Shown here: in pieces, positions 63,951 through 64,000 of the stretch | Numbering within the stretch: the stretch's first letter is position 1 | Layout: every line of letters begins with the position of its first letter | Assembly (NCBI GenBank): GCA_039105265.1 | Contig: JAPFFF010000002.1 | Span: forward strand, 5,394,001 to 5,458,000 | Length of the DNA: 64,000 bases | From: Tritrichomonas musculus | Taxonomy: Eukaryota > Parabasalia > Tritrichomonadida > Tritrichomonadidae | Direction: 5' to 3' | The notes under the pieces: generated by a model | The model's input: the letters and a program-made list of their open reading frames with translations, nothing else | The model's database searches: none | What the model was told of the DNA's origin: nothing | Position numbers and translations under genes: made by a program

Positions 63951-64000
63951 CTTTTTTAATTTCGTCTATTTTTCATCTTTGAAAAAAATTGGCTTTTCGA

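Larger units (their letters stand above)
48990..64000 (+). mobile_element. Maverick/Polinton element 2, left part (continues beyond the window)
   Basis: Begins with AGTAGTTATATATTTGCCACG, the mirror of the end of element 1, directly after the stop of the giant LRR gene. The six bases before it (aatata) may be one half of a target duplication. Genes in order are 163 aa (-), 136 aa (+), 3811 aa (+), 157 aa (+), A32-like packaging ATPase (+), 100 aa (-), 43 aa (+) and 88 aa (-). The ATPase with both Walker motifs supports the Polinton call. The element looks whole over the 15 kb in view and therefore young. Polymerase B, integrase, protease and capsid genes are expected beyond 64000. Confidence 0.88.

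Noticed and set aside
1-64000. tRNA, rRNA or known snRNA genes
   Set aside because: No GGTTCRANYCC box, 5S core or U6 signature was noticed by eye on either strand. A covariance-model scan would be decisive.
48990-64000. Polymerase B, integrase, protease and major capsid genes of the Maverick
   Set aside because: None of their motifs appears in the visible part. They are expected to the right of the window.

Overview
ORGANISM. The window is very AT-rich nuclear DNA of a trichomonad (Parabasalia), most likely a Tritrichomonas-like species. The evidence is the protein families: DUF3447/ankyrin proteins, BspA-type leucine-rich repeat (LRR) proteins, Sel1-repeat and TKL-type kinases, a BTB/BACK-coiled-coil-F5/8C protein, Pmp-like beta-helix relics with Phe-Thr repeats, and Maverick/Polinton elements. 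Genes are mostly uninterrupted, with tiny intergenic spacers inside the elements and 0.3-1.8 kb AT-rich spacers between host genes. TCA-type initiator-like motifs lie just upstream of several starts, as known for trichomonads. I cannot name the species from sequence alone.

LAYOUT. (1) 1-6298: right-hand end of a rearranged Maverick/Polinton, whose other end is outside the window. It holds a tandem array of 1285-bp units (about 2.8 copies), a 613-residue acidic protein, a divergent promoter, a 164-residue protein and a terminal inverted repeat of about 230 bp ending at 6298. (2) 6299-48989: about 42.7 kb of host DNA. In order it carries an ankyrin protein, a Pmp-like pseudogene (-), a BTB-tubby protein, a second ankyrin protein, a small possibly secreted protein, a BspA LRR pseudogene (-), a kinase-Sel1 protein, a Pmp-like scrap, and a BTB/BACK-coiled-coil-F5/8C protein. 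It continues with a possible structured ncRNA, a DUF3447-LRR chimera, a cysteine-rich surface protein (-), a papain-like peptidase (-), a truncated copy of the cysteine-rich gene (-), a tandem pseudokinase-kinase, another Pmp-like relic, and a 2911-residue kinase-Sel1-LRR protein. (3) 48990-64000: left end of a second Maverick that looks whole as far as it can be seen. Its order is TIR, 163-residue gene (-), divergent promoter, 136-residue coiled-coil gene, a 3811-residue giant gene, a 157-residue gene, an A32-like packaging ATPase, a 100-residue gene (-), a 43-residue membrane protein and an 88-residue glycine-rich protein (-). Polymerase B, integrase, protease and capsid genes are not in view and would lie beyond 64000.

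HOW IT FITS TOGETHER. The two Mavericks present the same end towards the host segment, so the 42.7 kb of host DNA is bracketed by inverted copies of one terminal repeat. They share the terminal repeat, the divergent promoter and the tail-to-tail overlap behind the ATPase, yet carry different genes at matching positions, which suggests module exchange. The host genes are mainly lineage-expanded families for surface contact (LRR, cysteine-rich, Pmp-like) and signalling (kinases, BTB, ankyrin), with several broken copies showing rapid birth and death. The least explained items are the giant Maverick protein, the tandem pseudokinase-kinase with duplicated helical domains, and the nested-stem RNA candidate near 25.3 kb.
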